Positions 1 through 8,015 of a stretch of DNA of 64,000 nt are shown piece after piece. Source of the stretch: Myxococcales bacterium. GTDB lineage: Bacteria; Myxococcota_A; Polyangia; Polyangiales; Polyangiaceae. The stretch is from NCBI GenBank assembly GCA_016706225.1, contig JADJKB010000014.1, positions 1 to 64,000 of the forward strand. The letters are read 5' to 3'. The notes under the pieces are model-generated. The model had not been told where the DNA came from, did no database searches, and saw only the letters and a program-made list of their open reading frames with translations. The position numbers and the translations under genes are program-made. How positions within the stretch are numbered: position 1 is the stretch's first letter; the number at the start of each line of letters is the position of its first letter.

Positions 1-1323
1 ATCTACGAGATGGTCATCAACAACAACCCCTCGTACGCCTACCTGCTCGAGGGCAACAGCTTCACCGACCAGAAGCTCGTCATGTGTCACGTCTTCGGGC
101 ACGTCGATTTTTTCAAGAACAACTTCGCGTTTCGCCCCACCGATCTGGACGCCGGTGAGGTCGTCGATCCAATGCGGCAGCACCCAGGGGAGTACACCCC
201 GAACCGCAAGTGGGTGGACAAGATGGCCAACCACGCCACGGCGGTGCGGCGGGTGGTCGATCGCTTCGGCATCGGTCGGGTCGAAGAGTTCATCGACGTG
301 TGCCTGTCGCTCGAGAACCTGATCGACGCCTACTCGCGCTTCGTGGTTCGCGACCGACCCCCGTCGTCGGACGACGAGCCGAACGAGGTGGAGGTCCCGC
401 GGCTCCGCTCCAAGGACTACATGGAGGATTTCATCAATCCCCAGGAGTTCCTCGAGGAGCAGAAGCAGAAGATCGAGGCCGATCGCGAGAAGCTCAAGAA
501 GTACCCGCCGGAGCCGGTGCAGGACGTGCTCGCCTTCTTGCTCGAGAACGCGCCGCTCGAGAAGTGGGAACGCCTGATCCTCTCGATCATTCGCGAGGAG
601 GCCTACTACTTCGTGCCGCAGATGCAGACCAAGGTCATGAACGAGGGCTGGGCGAGCTTCTGGCACAGCCGCCTGATGACGGAGCGGGTGGCCGACCCGA
701 GCGACATCATCGACTACGCCGAGAACAACGCCGGCGTGATGGCGACCAGCGGCGGGCGGCTCAATCCGTACAAACTCGGCGTCGAGCTCTTCCGCCACAT
801 CGAAGATCGTTGGAACAAGGGCCAGTTCGGCCGCGAGTGGGACGAGTGTGACGACCTGGATCAGAAGCGGAACTGGGATCTGCGCCTGGGACTCGGAAGG
901 CAGAAGATCTCCGAGGTGCGCGCGCTCTACACCGACGTGACGTTCATCGACGAGTTCTTGACCCCGGAGTTCTGCCTCGAGCACAAGTTCTTCAGTTTTG
1001 GTTGGTCGAACCGCAACGAGCGCTTCGAGATCGACACGCGAGAGTTCAAGGCAGTGAAGGAGAAGCTGCTCTATTCGCTGACCAACTTCGGGAACCCCTA
1101 CATCTACGTGGTGGACGCGAACTTCGAGAACACCGGAGAGCTGCTCTTGTCGCACGACCACCAGGGTGTGGATCTGCGGGCTGATTACGCAAAAGAAACC
1201 CTGCAGGCGCTGGTCCGCATCTGGAAGCGCCCTGTCGTGCTGGCCACGGTGCTCGACAACAAACCGTCGCTCTTGCGCTTCGATGGCAAGGAGCACAGCG
1301 TCAAGACGGATGCGACGCCGTGA
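1..1323 (+). CDS. spoVR: SpoVR family protein, 5' partial
   Basis: This is the C-terminal 440 codons of a SpoVR-family protein; the reading frame is open from base 1, so the start lies upstream of the window. Family motifs are MCHVFGHVDFFKNN near the visible N-terminus and MNEGWASFWHSRLM in the middle, followed by an acidic/aromatic C-terminal part. Family members are usually around 450-520 residues, so roughly 50-80 residues are missing. SpoVR proteins are cytoplasmic, often sit beside a PrkA-type serine kinase and a YeaH-type VWA protein, and have been linked to spore cortex formation and starvation responses; their biochemical role is not settled. The upstream partners would lie outside the window. 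The family call is secure; the role here is inferred. Confidence 0.95.
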   Translation: MYEMVINNNPSYAYLLEGNSFTDQKLVMCHVFGHVDFFKNNFAFRPTDLDAGEVVDPMRQHPGEYTPNRKWVDKMANHATAVRRVVDRFGIGRVEEFIDVCLSLENLIDAYSRFVVRDRPPSSDDEPNEVEVPRLRSKDYMEDFINPQEFLEEQKQKIEADREKLKKYPPEPVQDVLAFLLENAPLEKWERLILSIIREEAYYFVPQMQTKVMNEGWASFWHSRLMTERVADPSDIIDYAENNAGVMATSGGRLNPYKLGVELFRHIEDRWNKGQFGREWDECDDLDQKRNWDLRLGLGRQKISEVRALYTDVTFIDEFLTPEFCLEHKFFSFGWSNRNERFEIDTREFKAVKEKLLYSLTNFGNPYIYVVDANFENTGELLLSHDHQGVDLRADYAKETLQALVRIWKRPVVLATVLDNKPSLLRFDGKEHSVKTDATP

Positions 1324-1330
1324 GCCGTCG

Positions 1331-2575
1331 ATGAGCGAGTCGCGCTGGGGTTTGTTTCTGCTGCTGGCTGCTGCGCCGTTCATCGCTTGCGGCGCCGGGG
1401 CCGAGAACGCCGACGCTCGGGGCGCACCACCGCCTCCGCGACCGAGCGGTGAGCCGGCCCTCTACTCGGACCTGCACAGCCCAGGTCCGAACCCCGGACC
1501 GCTCGGCAGCGCGCCCGCCTGTGCGCCCGGCGCACCTTGCACTCCGCCAATCGCGGCGAGCGGCACGCCGAACAGCGCTCCACCGCCTACGCCCCCCCCG
1601 GAGCCGCCCCGCGCGGGGAAGATGCCGGGCGGGCTCTCTCGCGGGACCGGAGATGCCCTCGATGCGGAGCTCTTCGAGGGTGACAAGGCCTACGTCAACG
1701 ATCAGCTCGCCCTCGCGAAACAGCACTTCACGAAGGCAAAGAAGCTCGCGCCGAAGGACCCGGCTCCGGAGATCGGTCTGGTGCGCGTGCTCCTGGCCGA
1801 GTCCGGTGTGGCCACGGATTTTGCGGTAGCGCCGAAGGACAAGCGCATCCTTGCCCTCGAGAAGCGAGTCAGCGCGGTGATCAAGGCAAACGCGGACTAC
1901 GGTCCGGCCCGGGTCGACCGCGGCCGACTGCTCTTGATCCTGGGACAGGCGGACAAAGCGCTCGCGGAGCTCGAGAAGGCCGTTGGGCTCGAGCCGAACG
2001 ATCCGGAAGCGCACTCGGCGCTCGGCGTGGCGCTCTTGGCGACGGGCAAGGCAGAGCAGGCGCTCGCGCGCTTTCGTCGGGCGGCGGAGCTGGACCGCGA
2101 CAACCCTGCGCGCCTGGGCAACCTCGGCACGGCGCTCATGATGCGTGGTCAGGTCGAAGACGCCATCAAGGCGTACGAGCGCGCGGCGGCGCTCGCGCCG
2201 AACGACGCGCGTGCGCGCGGCGATCTGGGGACCGCGTACCTGGCAGCGAACAAACCGGACCTGGCGCTTCCGCACCTCGAGGCCGCCGTGAAGCTGGCCC
2301 CAGACCGGGCGACGTTCTTGTCGAACCTCGGCTACGCGATGCAGCAGCGCGGTCAGCTCGACAAGGCCATCGCCACGTATCGCCTGGCGCTCAAGAAGGA
2401 CAGCAAGCTCGGGTCGGCCTGGATCAACCTGGGCACGGCGCTCGCGCAGAAGGGGGAGCTCGACGAGGCTGAGGCCGCGTTCAAGAAGGCCGCGGCCATC
2501 GATCCGAGCGACCCGCGAGTGAAGGCAAACGTCGCGGAGCTCGAAGAGCTGCGGAAGAAGTCGAAAAAGCCCTGA
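1331..2575 (+). CDS. TPR-repeat lipoprotein
   Basis: The protein has 414 residues. The ATG at 1331 lies 7 bases after the spoVR stop and gives a short lipoprotein signal ending in FIACGAG, which supports this start over the longer open frame upstream. A Pro/Gly/Ala-rich linker of about 85 residues follows. The rest is a run of about six 34-residue tetratricopeptide repeats, with typical pieces such as ARVDRGRLLLILGQADKAL, EAHSALGVALLATGKAEQAL and AWINLGTALAQKGELDEAE. TPR arrays are protein-binding scaffolds, so this is probably an envelope-anchored adaptor. It may be co-transcribed with spoVR. No enzymatic motif is visible and the partner is unknown. Confidence 0.9.
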   Translation: MSESRWGLFLLLAAAPFIACGAGAENADARGAPPPPRPSGEPALYSDLHSPGPNPGPLGSAPACAPGAPCTPPIAASGTPNSAPPPTPPPEPPRAGKMPGGLSRGTGDALDAELFEGDKAYVNDQLALAKQHFTKAKKLAPKDPAPEIGLVRVLLAESGVATDFAVAPKDKRILALEKRVSAVIKANADYGPARVDRGRLLLILGQADKALAELEKAVGLEPNDPEAHSALGVALLATGKAEQALARFRRAAELDRDNPARLGNLGTALMMRGQVEDAIKAYERAAALAPNDARARGDLGTAYLAANKPDLALPHLEAAVKLAPDRATFLSNLGYAMQQRGQLDKAIATYRLALKKDSKLGSAWINLGTALAQKGELDEAEAAFKKAAAIDPSDPRVKANVAELEELRKKSKKP

Positions 2576-2739
2576 ACCGCGGCGAGAGCTGCTCGGAAAA
2601 CACTGTCAGCCAACACCGCTGGCGGCGAAACGCAGACAAATCCCGGGCATCGCGCCACGCGCGGTGTTCTCGCGCCGGACAATGCAGCGCGAAAGCCGCG
2701 GATTTTTCGGCGGCACGGCTCTTGAAGAGAGAGCCCGGT

Positions 2740-4074
2740 GTGAAGCACTTTTGCGGGTTCGGGCTGATGCTGGTCTTGGCGGGCTGCAGCGCGAGTGAGC
2801 CGCCCGGGGACCACGCGGCAGACGACGATCTGCTGCAGGAGGTCGGCGAGGCCGTGACCTGTGGCCCGAGCCTCCAGCGTTACCCGGTGGCGGGTCCCCA
2901 CAATGGCGGCTACGACGCGAACGCTCTCAATTACACCTGTCCCGCCCACCCCGGGAGCTCACCGGACAACTCGGACTACATCGGCGGCAGTCACTACGGC
3001 AACGACATCTTCGGCCCGAAGGGCACGCCGATCGTCGCGCCGGTGAACGGCACCATCGTCAAGGCGGGCTGGAACACCGTCGGGGGCAACCGCGTCACCG
3101 TCCAAGACGGTTGCGGCTGGAGTTACTACCACGCCCACCTGACCACGATCGCGGTGAGCGAGGGGCAGAAGGTGAGCGCGGGCCAGGTGATCGGCACGCT
3201 GGGCAACACCGGCAGTGCGTCGGGCACGTCACCCCATCTTCACTTTTCGATCTACCCGGGCGTCTACGAGCAGGGCATCGATCCGTTTCCGCACCTTCAG
3301 GCGGTGGATCACACCTCCTGCCCGCAGCAGTGCAAACCACACTGTGAGGGCAGCAAGATCGTGAGCGCTGACTGCGGAGTCGGCGACTGCGGGGTCTACG
3401 GCGCGACCTGCGTCGATGACGCCAAGGGTGTGCGCTGCGCGAGTGTCTTCTGCCCCGCGGTCGGTCAGAAGAAAGTTTGTGTCAACGACAAGCTGATCGG
3501 TGACTGCAACGACGGCGCCATCTCGACGGGAGACTGCTCGGTGTACGGCGCGGGCTGTGTGTCGGACGCCAAGGGTGCCCGTTGCGTGGTGGTGTTCTGT
3601 CTCGACAAACCCACCGTTGCGCACGACGTGTGTCTACCGGACGGCCAGCTCGCTCACTGCAACGACCTTGGCGGGATCACCACGGAGAAGTGCCCCGCAA
3701 GTGCGCCCTGCACCCAGGGTGGTGGCAGCGCGCAGTGCGGCGCTCCGAAGCCCTCGCCGGGTGGTGGGGGTGCATCCGGTGCGAGCGGAAGTGCTGGGGC
3801 CGCGGGCGATGACGGTTCGGGTGGAGCCGGCGGCGCGAGCGGCGGCGCCTCAGGCGGAAGTGGCGGCAAGGCGGGCGGCGCGGGTGCGGCGAGCGGTGGC
3901 TCCGCGGCGATCTCACCGAAGTCCGGGACGACCGAGCTCGATGAGGGATGTTCAGTCACCGGTCCGGGTCAGCGACGCTCGAGCAAGGGCTGGCTCGTCC
4001 TCGCTGGCTTGCTCGCAGCCGTACGACGCCGCGACCGCGGCGGCGCGCCAGGCGTGGGCGCCGAGCACGGTTGA
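2740..4074 (+). CDS. M23 (LytM) metallopeptidase lipoprotein with Cys-rich repeats and MYXO-CTERM-like tail
   Basis: I chose the GTG at 2740 (444 residues) because it follows a purine-rich AGAGAG stretch and starts directly on a lipoprotein signal with lipobox LAGC (Cys16); a TTG at 2722 is the alternative. Residues ~80-190 form an M23 domain: HYGND supplies H85 and D89, HAHL supplies H131/H133, and HLHF supplies H168, the complete zinc and catalytic set. Such enzymes cut peptidoglycan cross-links. Two ~50-residue Cys-rich repeats follow (VYGATCVDDAKGVRC / VYGAGCVSDAKGARC), then a Gly/Ala/Ser linker. The tail has GCS, a hydrophobic segment and RRR, resembling a MYXO-CTERM sorting signal but with ~12 extra residues. 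The segment at 2711-2726 resembles a sigma-54 promoter but has GA instead of GC at -12. Confidence 0.9.
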   Translation: MKHFCGFGLMLVLAGCSASEPPGDHAADDDLLQEVGEAVTCGPSLQRYPVAGPHNGGYDANALNYTCPAHPGSSPDNSDYIGGSHYGNDIFGPKGTPIVAPVNGTIVKAGWNTVGGNRVTVQDGCGWSYYHAHLTTIAVSEGQKVSAGQVIGTLGNTGSASGTSPHLHFSIYPGVYEQGIDPFPHLQAVDHTSCPQQCKPHCEGSKIVSADCGVGDCGVYGATCVDDAKGVRCASVFCPAVGQKKVCVNDKLIGDCNDGAISTGDCSVYGAGCVSDAKGARCVVVFCLDKPTVAHDVCLPDGQLAHCNDLGGITTEKCPASAPCTQGGGSAQCGAPKPSPGGGGASGASGSAGAAGDDGSGGAGGASGGASGGSGGKAGGAGAASGGSAAISPKSGTTELDEGCSVTGPGQRRSSKGWLVLAGLLAAVRRRDRGGAPGVGAEHG

Positions 4075-4093
4075 ACCAGCGCCGGCGCGGGAG

Positions 4094-4741
4094 CTACAGG
4101 CACTGCCCCGGCGATTCGAGCATGCCGCACTCGTAGGGGCACGGGCAGACGCTCACGCCGACGCACTTCTGACCCGCTGGACACTCCTCGGTCTTCCAGC
4201 AATGCCCGATCACGGGCTGTTTGCACACGCCGCTGACACAGGGTGAGTAGGCGTAGTCGCCACAGTCGTTGTCCGTCTTGCAGCAGTAGTCGGTGGGCGC
4301 CATGCACGACCCGAGCTGGTCTGCCATGCAGTCCGCGCCGCACGGACACGCCGACGCGCCGATGCACATGCCGTACGGACAGTCCCCGTCTTGCCAGCAC
4401 TTCATGGGAGGTGGCTTCTCTCGGCACACGCCCGCTACCCACTGCAGTGGGAGCTGAGGCGGACCATTCGGTGGGGATGGGTTGGTTCCGCAGTCCGTGT
4501 CGTCCTTGCAGCAGAACTCGCCGGCGTAACCGCCGGCGCCGGCGAACCCCGCCGCGCCTCCCATCGAGCCCCCGAAGCCGGCCGCGCCGCCGTAACTCCC
4601 GGCGCCCGCTGCACCGCCCGAGCCCGCGCCGGCTCCTGCCCCCGCCGCGCCGCCCGCGCCTCCTGTCGCCTCACCCTGGGTGACCGAACCGCCGCAGCCG
4701 ATGAAAAAGAGCGCCCCCATCAGGGCCGAGAGCTTGCGCAT
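4094..4741 (-). CDS. Cys-rich repeat lipoprotein (paralogue of 50878-51762)
   Basis: The protein has 215 residues with signal MRKLSALMGALFFIGCGG (lipobox Cys) and a Gly/Ala-rich linker. Two copies of a ~60-residue Cys-rich unit follow, with the pattern CC..DtDCG...C..GVCk..P...CW...CP.G.C.G...CPCG.DC. A paralogue with three units is encoded at 50878-51762 on the same strand. The dense paired cysteines suggest a disulfide-stabilised surface protein; I do not recognise a named family. It converges with the M23 gene 19 bases away. Upstream there is a sigma-54-like -24/-12 element at 4754-4769, so expression may need an enhancer-binding activator. The ATG at 4741 sits 14 bases from the -12 C, implying almost no leader. 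Confidence 0.85.
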   Translation of the reverse strand: MRKLSALMGALFFIGCGGSVTQGEATGGAGGAAGAGAGAGSGGAAGAGSYGGAAGFGGSMGGAAGFAGAGGYAGEFCCKDDTDCGTNPSPPNGPPQLPLQWVAGVCREKPPPMKCWQDGDCPYGMCIGASACPCGADCMADQLGSCMAPTDYCCKTDNDCGDYAYSPCVSGVCKQPVIGHCWKTEECPAGQKCVGVSVCPCPYECGMLESPGQCL

Positions 4742-4753
4742 GCAGCACGAGTT

Positions 4754-4769
4754 TGCAGTGGGCATGCCA
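4754..4769 (-). promoter_or_regulatory. Sigma-54 (-24/-12) promoter candidate
   Basis: Read on the minus strand this is TGGCATGCCCACTGCA. It keeps the invariant GG and GC dinucleotides at exactly the spacing of the consensus TGGCACGN4TTGCW, with two mismatches. The gene it would serve begins at 4741. The paralogous gene at 51762 has an even better match at the same distance, which argues against chance. Predicted transcription would start about 2 bases before the ATG. Confidence 0.6.
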
Positions 4770-4827
4770 GCGTGACGCCGGCTCGAGCGCCGCGATTTCC
4801 GCTGCTTCGACCGGCTCGAGCCGGAGC

Positions 4828-4846
4828 TGTGCCAGCGGGTGGCACA
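4828..4846. promoter_or_regulatory. Inverted repeat, possible activator site upstream of the sigma-54-like promoter
   Basis: A perfect 7-base inverted repeat, TGTGCCA-N5-TGGCACA, lies 87-105 bases upstream of the 4741 start. That is the usual zone for enhancer-binding activators of sigma-54 promoters. The paralogue carries TGTGCCA twice at a similar distance (51854-51873). Function is inferred from position and symmetry only. The site also lies inside the open frame upstream of the MarR start, but before the start chosen for that gene. Confidence 0.4.
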
Positions 4847-4971
4847 AAAACCGGGACGCGGGCGGCAGGGCTCGGAAGCGGCTTCGCCCGCGGGCCTCGC
4901 CGGGCTTGACCCTGCCGGAGCGGCGGGCGAATACTTCGCACGCGAAACAATTCGCCGCGGAGCCCAAGACG

Positions 4972-5454
4972 GTGCGTTCGAGCCCAAAACCCAGCCTCGC
5001 CGAGCAACCGGAGCTCGACTCCATCGTCGAGGCGATCCTGTATCTCTACACCGAGAGCCGGCGCATCACGAAGGACGTCGCGGCGCGACACGGGGTGACT
5101 GGACCGCAGCTTGCCGTGGTGAAGATGCTGGAGCCGGTGGGCAAACTCTCGCTGTCGGAGCTCTCGTGGAAGATCCGCGCGCGCAACAGCACCGTGACCG
5201 GCATCATCGACCGCATGGAGCGCGAGGGGTTGGTCGAACGCCGGCGCTCTGAGGACGACCGGCGGGTGATCCACATCACACTGACCCGAAAAGGTCATCG
5301 GCTCGCGGCCGACATCCCGGTGGAGCCGGTGCAGATCTTCCGGCAGATCTTGGGTGAGCTGAGCGCGCGGGATGCCGCCGAGCTCAGCCGAATCCTCACA
5401 CGTTTGGCTCGCCGTGTGCGCGAGCTGGTCGAAGAGAAAGGTGAAACCGTATGA
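4972..5454 (+). CDS. MarR-family transcriptional regulator
   Basis: The protein has 160 residues, normal for MarR proteins. I chose the GTG at 4972 because CGGAG lies 9 bases upstream and the N-terminal helix (ELDSIVEAILYLYTESRRI) follows soon after; the open frame continues further upstream but gives low-complexity sequence. The winged helix is clear: LSLSELSWKIRARNSTVTGIIDRMEREGLVERR, then the wing SEDDRRVIHITLTRKG. MarR dimers usually repress adjacent catabolic or efflux genes until a small ligand binds. The stop overlaps the start of the BKACE gene (ATGA), so it is translationally coupled to the operon it probably controls. The ligand is unknown but may be an aromatic or acyl-CoA compound. 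Confidence 0.92.
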   Translation: MRSSPKPSLAEQPELDSIVEAILYLYTESRRITKDVAARHGVTGPQLAVVKMLEPVGKLSLSELSWKIRARNSTVTGIIDRMEREGLVERRRSEDDRRVIHITLTRKGHRLAADIPVEPVQIFRQILGELSARDAAELSRILTRLARRVRELVEEKGETV

Positions 5455-6338
5455 GCACCAGTCGTGACAAGGGCACTCGAGATCCAGACATCTGTGTGGT
5501 CACCTGCGCGCTGACGGGTGTGCTGGCCAATCGCAGCCAGTGCCCGGGCATCCCGTACACACCGGCTGAAATCGGGGAGGAAGCCCGGCGCGCCTACGAG
5601 GCGGGCGCATCCGTGGTGCACATCCACGCGCGTAACGACGACGGTTCTCCGACCTTCAGCCCCGCGGTGTTCGCGAACATCCGCAAGGAGGTGCGCGCCC
5701 GGTCGCCGATCATCCTGAACTACTCCACCGGCACGATGAGCGACGACGTTTCCGAGCAGAGCACGTACATCCGGGAGACCCGCCCCGAGATCGCCGCCCT
5801 CAACATGGGCACGATGAACTACTCGAAGTACTCGGCGAAGCGCAAAGACTTCGTCTTCGACATGGTGTTCCCGAACACCTACGAGAAGATCATCAAGCTG
5901 CTCTCGGCCATGAACGAAGCCGGGGTGAAACCCGAGCTCGAGTGCTTCGACAGCGGACATACCCACGGCGTCTGGCCGCTCGTGGACATGGGGGTGTTGA
6001 AACCGCCGCTTCAGTACTCGTTCATCGTGAACGTGCTCGGCGGAATTCCGCCGCTCGTCGAGTCACTGCAGCTCCAGAGCAAGCTCACCGTGCCGGGCAG
6101 CGAGTGGGAGGTGATCGGGATCAGCCACGGGCACTGGAAGATGCTGGCCACGGCGCTGGTGCTCGGCGGGAACATCCGCACCGGGCTCGAGGACCACCTC
6201 TACCTGCCGAACGGTGAGATGGCGAAGTCCAACGGCGACATGGTGGAGACCGCCGTGGGGCTCGTCCGCACCGTCGGCCGCAGGCCCGCGACCGTGGACG
6301 AGGCCCGTCAGATCTTGAATTTGTCTCGGGTGTCGTGA
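5451..6338 (+). CDS. BKACE family (DUF849) beta-keto acid cleavage enzyme
   Basis: The protein has 295 residues, typical for the family. BKACE enzymes condense a beta-keto acid with acetyl-CoA to give acetoacetate and a new CoA ester; the prototype is the Kce enzyme of lysine fermentation. The family's zinc-binding HxH is visible as VVHIHAR (H57, H59), with ELECFDSGH near residue 165 and SEWEVIGISHGHW near residue 225 at the usual C-terminal zinc and substrate region. The ATG overlaps the MarR stop by four bases, and the stop abuts an enoyl-CoA hydratase gene, so this is a small beta-keto acid / acyl-CoA catabolic operon. The exact substrate cannot be read from sequence. Confidence 0.93.
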   Translation: MSTSRDKGTRDPDICVVTCALTGVLANRSQCPGIPYTPAEIGEEARRAYEAGASVVHIHARNDDGSPTFSPAVFANIRKEVRARSPIILNYSTGTMSDDVSEQSTYIRETRPEIAALNMGTMNYSKYSAKRKDFVFDMVFPNTYEKIIKLLSAMNEAGVKPELECFDSGHTHGVWPLVDMGVLKPPLQYSFIVNVLGGIPPLVESLQLQSKLTVPGSEWEVIGISHGHWKMLATALVLGGNIRTGLEDHLYLPNGEMAKSNGDMVETAVGLVRTVGRRPATVDEARQILNLSRVS

Positions 6339-7123
6339 TGGAGGCGCGCGAGTACAAGACCCTGCTCGTTGCCAGCGATGGCGGCGTCGCGACCGTCACG
6401 CTGAATCGCCCGGAACGCCGCAACGCCATCGGCACCCAGATGGTCAACGAGCTGGTGTGGGCGCTCGACGACGCGCGGGACGACGAATCGGTGCGGAGTG
6501 TGGTGCTCACCGGGGCTGGCAACTCGTTCTGTGCCGGCGGCGACTTCCAGCAGATGACGGCCGGCAGCGAGGCGGGGGAGCTGCCGTTCAAGGGTGACTA
6601 CAAGGACTTGCTCTTGCGCCTCTGGCGTGGAGACAAACCGACGATTGCTCGCGTGAACGGGCACGCCATGGGCGGCGGTCTTGGCCTGGTGGCCGCCTGC
6701 ACCTTCGCCGTCGCCGCGTCTGACGCAAAGCTCGGCACGCCGGAGATCAAGGTCGGGCTCTTCCCCTTCATGATCATGGCTCTGCTCGAGCGCTTGATGG
6801 GGAGACGCGCGCTGGTCGAGATGATGCTGTCGGGCAAACACATGAGCGGGGACGAGGCGGCGCGGCTTGGCCTGGTGAACAAGGCCGTTCCCGCTGCCGA
6901 GCTCGACGCTGCGGTCGCCGAATACACCACGATGCTCGGGCAGAAGAGCCCGAACACCCTGCGGCTCGGGCTGACGGCGCTCCGGGACACGGAAGAGATG
7001 ACGCTCGACGAAAAGCTCCCCGTCCTCGAGCAGCGGCTGCACGAGTGCCTCGCCACCGACGACGCGCGGGAGGGGCTGATGGCCTTCTTGCAGAAGCGCG
7101 AGCCGAGCTGGACGGGGCGCTGA
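6338..7123 (+). CDS. Enoyl-CoA hydratase/isomerase family protein
   Basis: The protein has 261 residues from the ATG at 6338, which shares one base with the BKACE stop; a GTG three bases earlier is equally possible. The crotonase fold is clear: oxyanion-hole segments GNSFCAGGDF (~residues 60-70) and HAMGGGLGLVAACTFAVAA, then the catalytic-region motif LGTPEIKVGLFP, in which the Glu matches one of the two general acid/base positions. It would hydrate or isomerise an enoyl-CoA produced in the same catabolic route as the BKACE substrate. It is the third gene of the MarR-controlled operon and ends 2 bases from a convergent gene, leaving no room for a separate terminator. Confidence 0.93.
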   Translation: MEAREYKTLLVASDGGVATVTLNRPERRNAIGTQMVNELVWALDDARDDESVRSVVLTGAGNSFCAGGDFQQMTAGSEAGELPFKGDYKDLLLRLWRGDKPTIARVNGHAMGGGLGLVAACTFAVAASDAKLGTPEIKVGLFPFMIMALLERLMGRRALVEMMLSGKHMSGDEAARLGLVNKAVPAAELDAAVAEYTTMLGQKSPNTLRLGLTALRDTEEMTLDEKLPVLEQRLHECLATDDAREGLMAFLQKREPSWTGR

Positions 7124-7125
7124 GC

Positions 7126-7695
7126 TCAGCGCACGCCGCTGCCAGCCAGCGCGAACAGACCGAGCAGCGCAGCGATGTCGACCTCGAACAACAAGGACCG
7201 GCTGCTCATGCCGCGTCCGTCGAAGCTCGAGTCCAGGCGCAGTCCCCCGCGCAGGTCGTAGAGGTACGCGGGGAGCACGACGTCGGTGAAGACCCCGGCG
7301 GCCAGGCGCCGTTGGTTGTCGCCGCCTTCACTGCTGCCTCGGCTACCCGCGTAGGCGCCGACACGAAAGTCGATCCAGTCGGCGGACGCGAAGGGCACCG
7401 CGAAGGCTCCGCCCCACGATGAGAGCGAGTGGGTCTGTGCGTCGATCAACGTGTCGATGTAAACACCGACGCCGACGCCGCGACCGCTATCGGTCGGGTA
7501 GACGCTAACCGAACCGCGAAAACCCCAGGTGAAACCTTGCAGTTGTTCGCGGCCACCGGTGCTGCCGAACGGCATGGACACGTTGGCGCGCACGGGCCAG
7601 GCGGGTGGAGCTTTGTCTGCGCGAGCTTCCGGGGCTGCCGAGCCTGCGGCCAGGAAAAACGGGAGCCAGAGCCAGCGCGCGGCAACCCGCTTCAC
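7126..7695 (-). CDS. Exported, probably outer-membrane beta-barrel protein
   Basis: The protein has 189 residues. The open frame extends to an ATG at 7890, but the first 65 codons belong to a LysR remnant, so I place the start at the GTG 7695, which opens a signal peptide (KRVAARWLWLPFFLAAGSAAPEARA). The mature part has alternating short amphipathic strands rich in Gly/aromatic residues (FTWGFRGSVSVYPTDSG, VGVGVYIDTLIDAQ, WIDFRVGAYAGS) and ends on a hydrophobic strand, as in small outer-membrane barrels. No named family is recognised. The LysR remnant's TGA at 7692-7694 overlaps this GTG, so the gene now sits immediately downstream of the broken regulator and may be read through from its promoter. 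Confidence 0.7.
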   Translation of the reverse strand: MKRVAARWLWLPFFLAAGSAAPEARADKAPPAWPVRANVSMPFGSTGGREQLQGFTWGFRGSVSVYPTDSGRGVGVGVYIDTLIDAQTHSLSSWGGAFAVPFASADWIDFRVGAYAGSRGSSEGGDNQRRLAAGVFTDVVLPAYLYDLRGGLRLDSSFDGRGMSSRSLLFEVDIAALLGLFALAGSGVR

Positions 7696-7890
7696 ACTCG
7701 AACCCACCCCTCGAGCAGAGCCCGCTCGGAGCTGAAGAGCGCGACCACTGCGTCCATCACCAGACGCACGCGCACCGTGTGCTGGTGATCCGGCGGGATG
7801 ACGAGGACGGGCCGCGGCGCCCAGCGAGCCGGCGCGGCGAAGCGCCAGGAGGAAGCGCAGATCGTCCCAATTCACGGCCACATTTGCCAT
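7692..7890 (-). pseudogene. LysR-family regulator remnant with a large internal deletion
   Basis: The ATG at 7890 begins a textbook LysR N-terminus (NWDDLRFLLALRRAGSLGAAAR), which breaks off about 28 codons in. In another frame the next ~35 codons read LVIPPDHQHTVRVRLVMDAV and VALFSSERALLEGWVRV before a TGA at 7692-7694. That matches the conserved C-terminal end of LysR effector domains (a ThPDLR.tpRVRa.mDf-like segment). About 230 codons of a ~300-residue protein are therefore missing, with the junction near 7810, and the two ends are out of frame. I infer a deletion pseudogene. Its N-terminal frame runs in frame into the next gene (7126-7695), producing a spurious longer reading frame. Confidence 0.72.
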
Positions 7891-8015
7891 GGTGGGCTGG
7901 GTCTGTCGATCTGTGCAAGGGGGCGATGCGAACTCTCCGTCTCTGCGGGCGTGGGCGTCTCCGGTACTCCTCTCGAGGCCAGCAAGGGGCTGGCGAAAAG
8001 AGGAGGACGAGACTC

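Noticed and set aside
2711..2726. Third sigma-54 promoter upstream of the M23 gene
   Set aside because: CGGCACG is good but the -12 element has GA in place of the nearly invariant GC.
7126..7890. One 254-residue gene joining a LysR N-terminus to a barrel protein
   Set aside because: The LysR C-terminus is present in another frame and a signal peptide starts at 7695, so this is a remnant followed by a separate gene.
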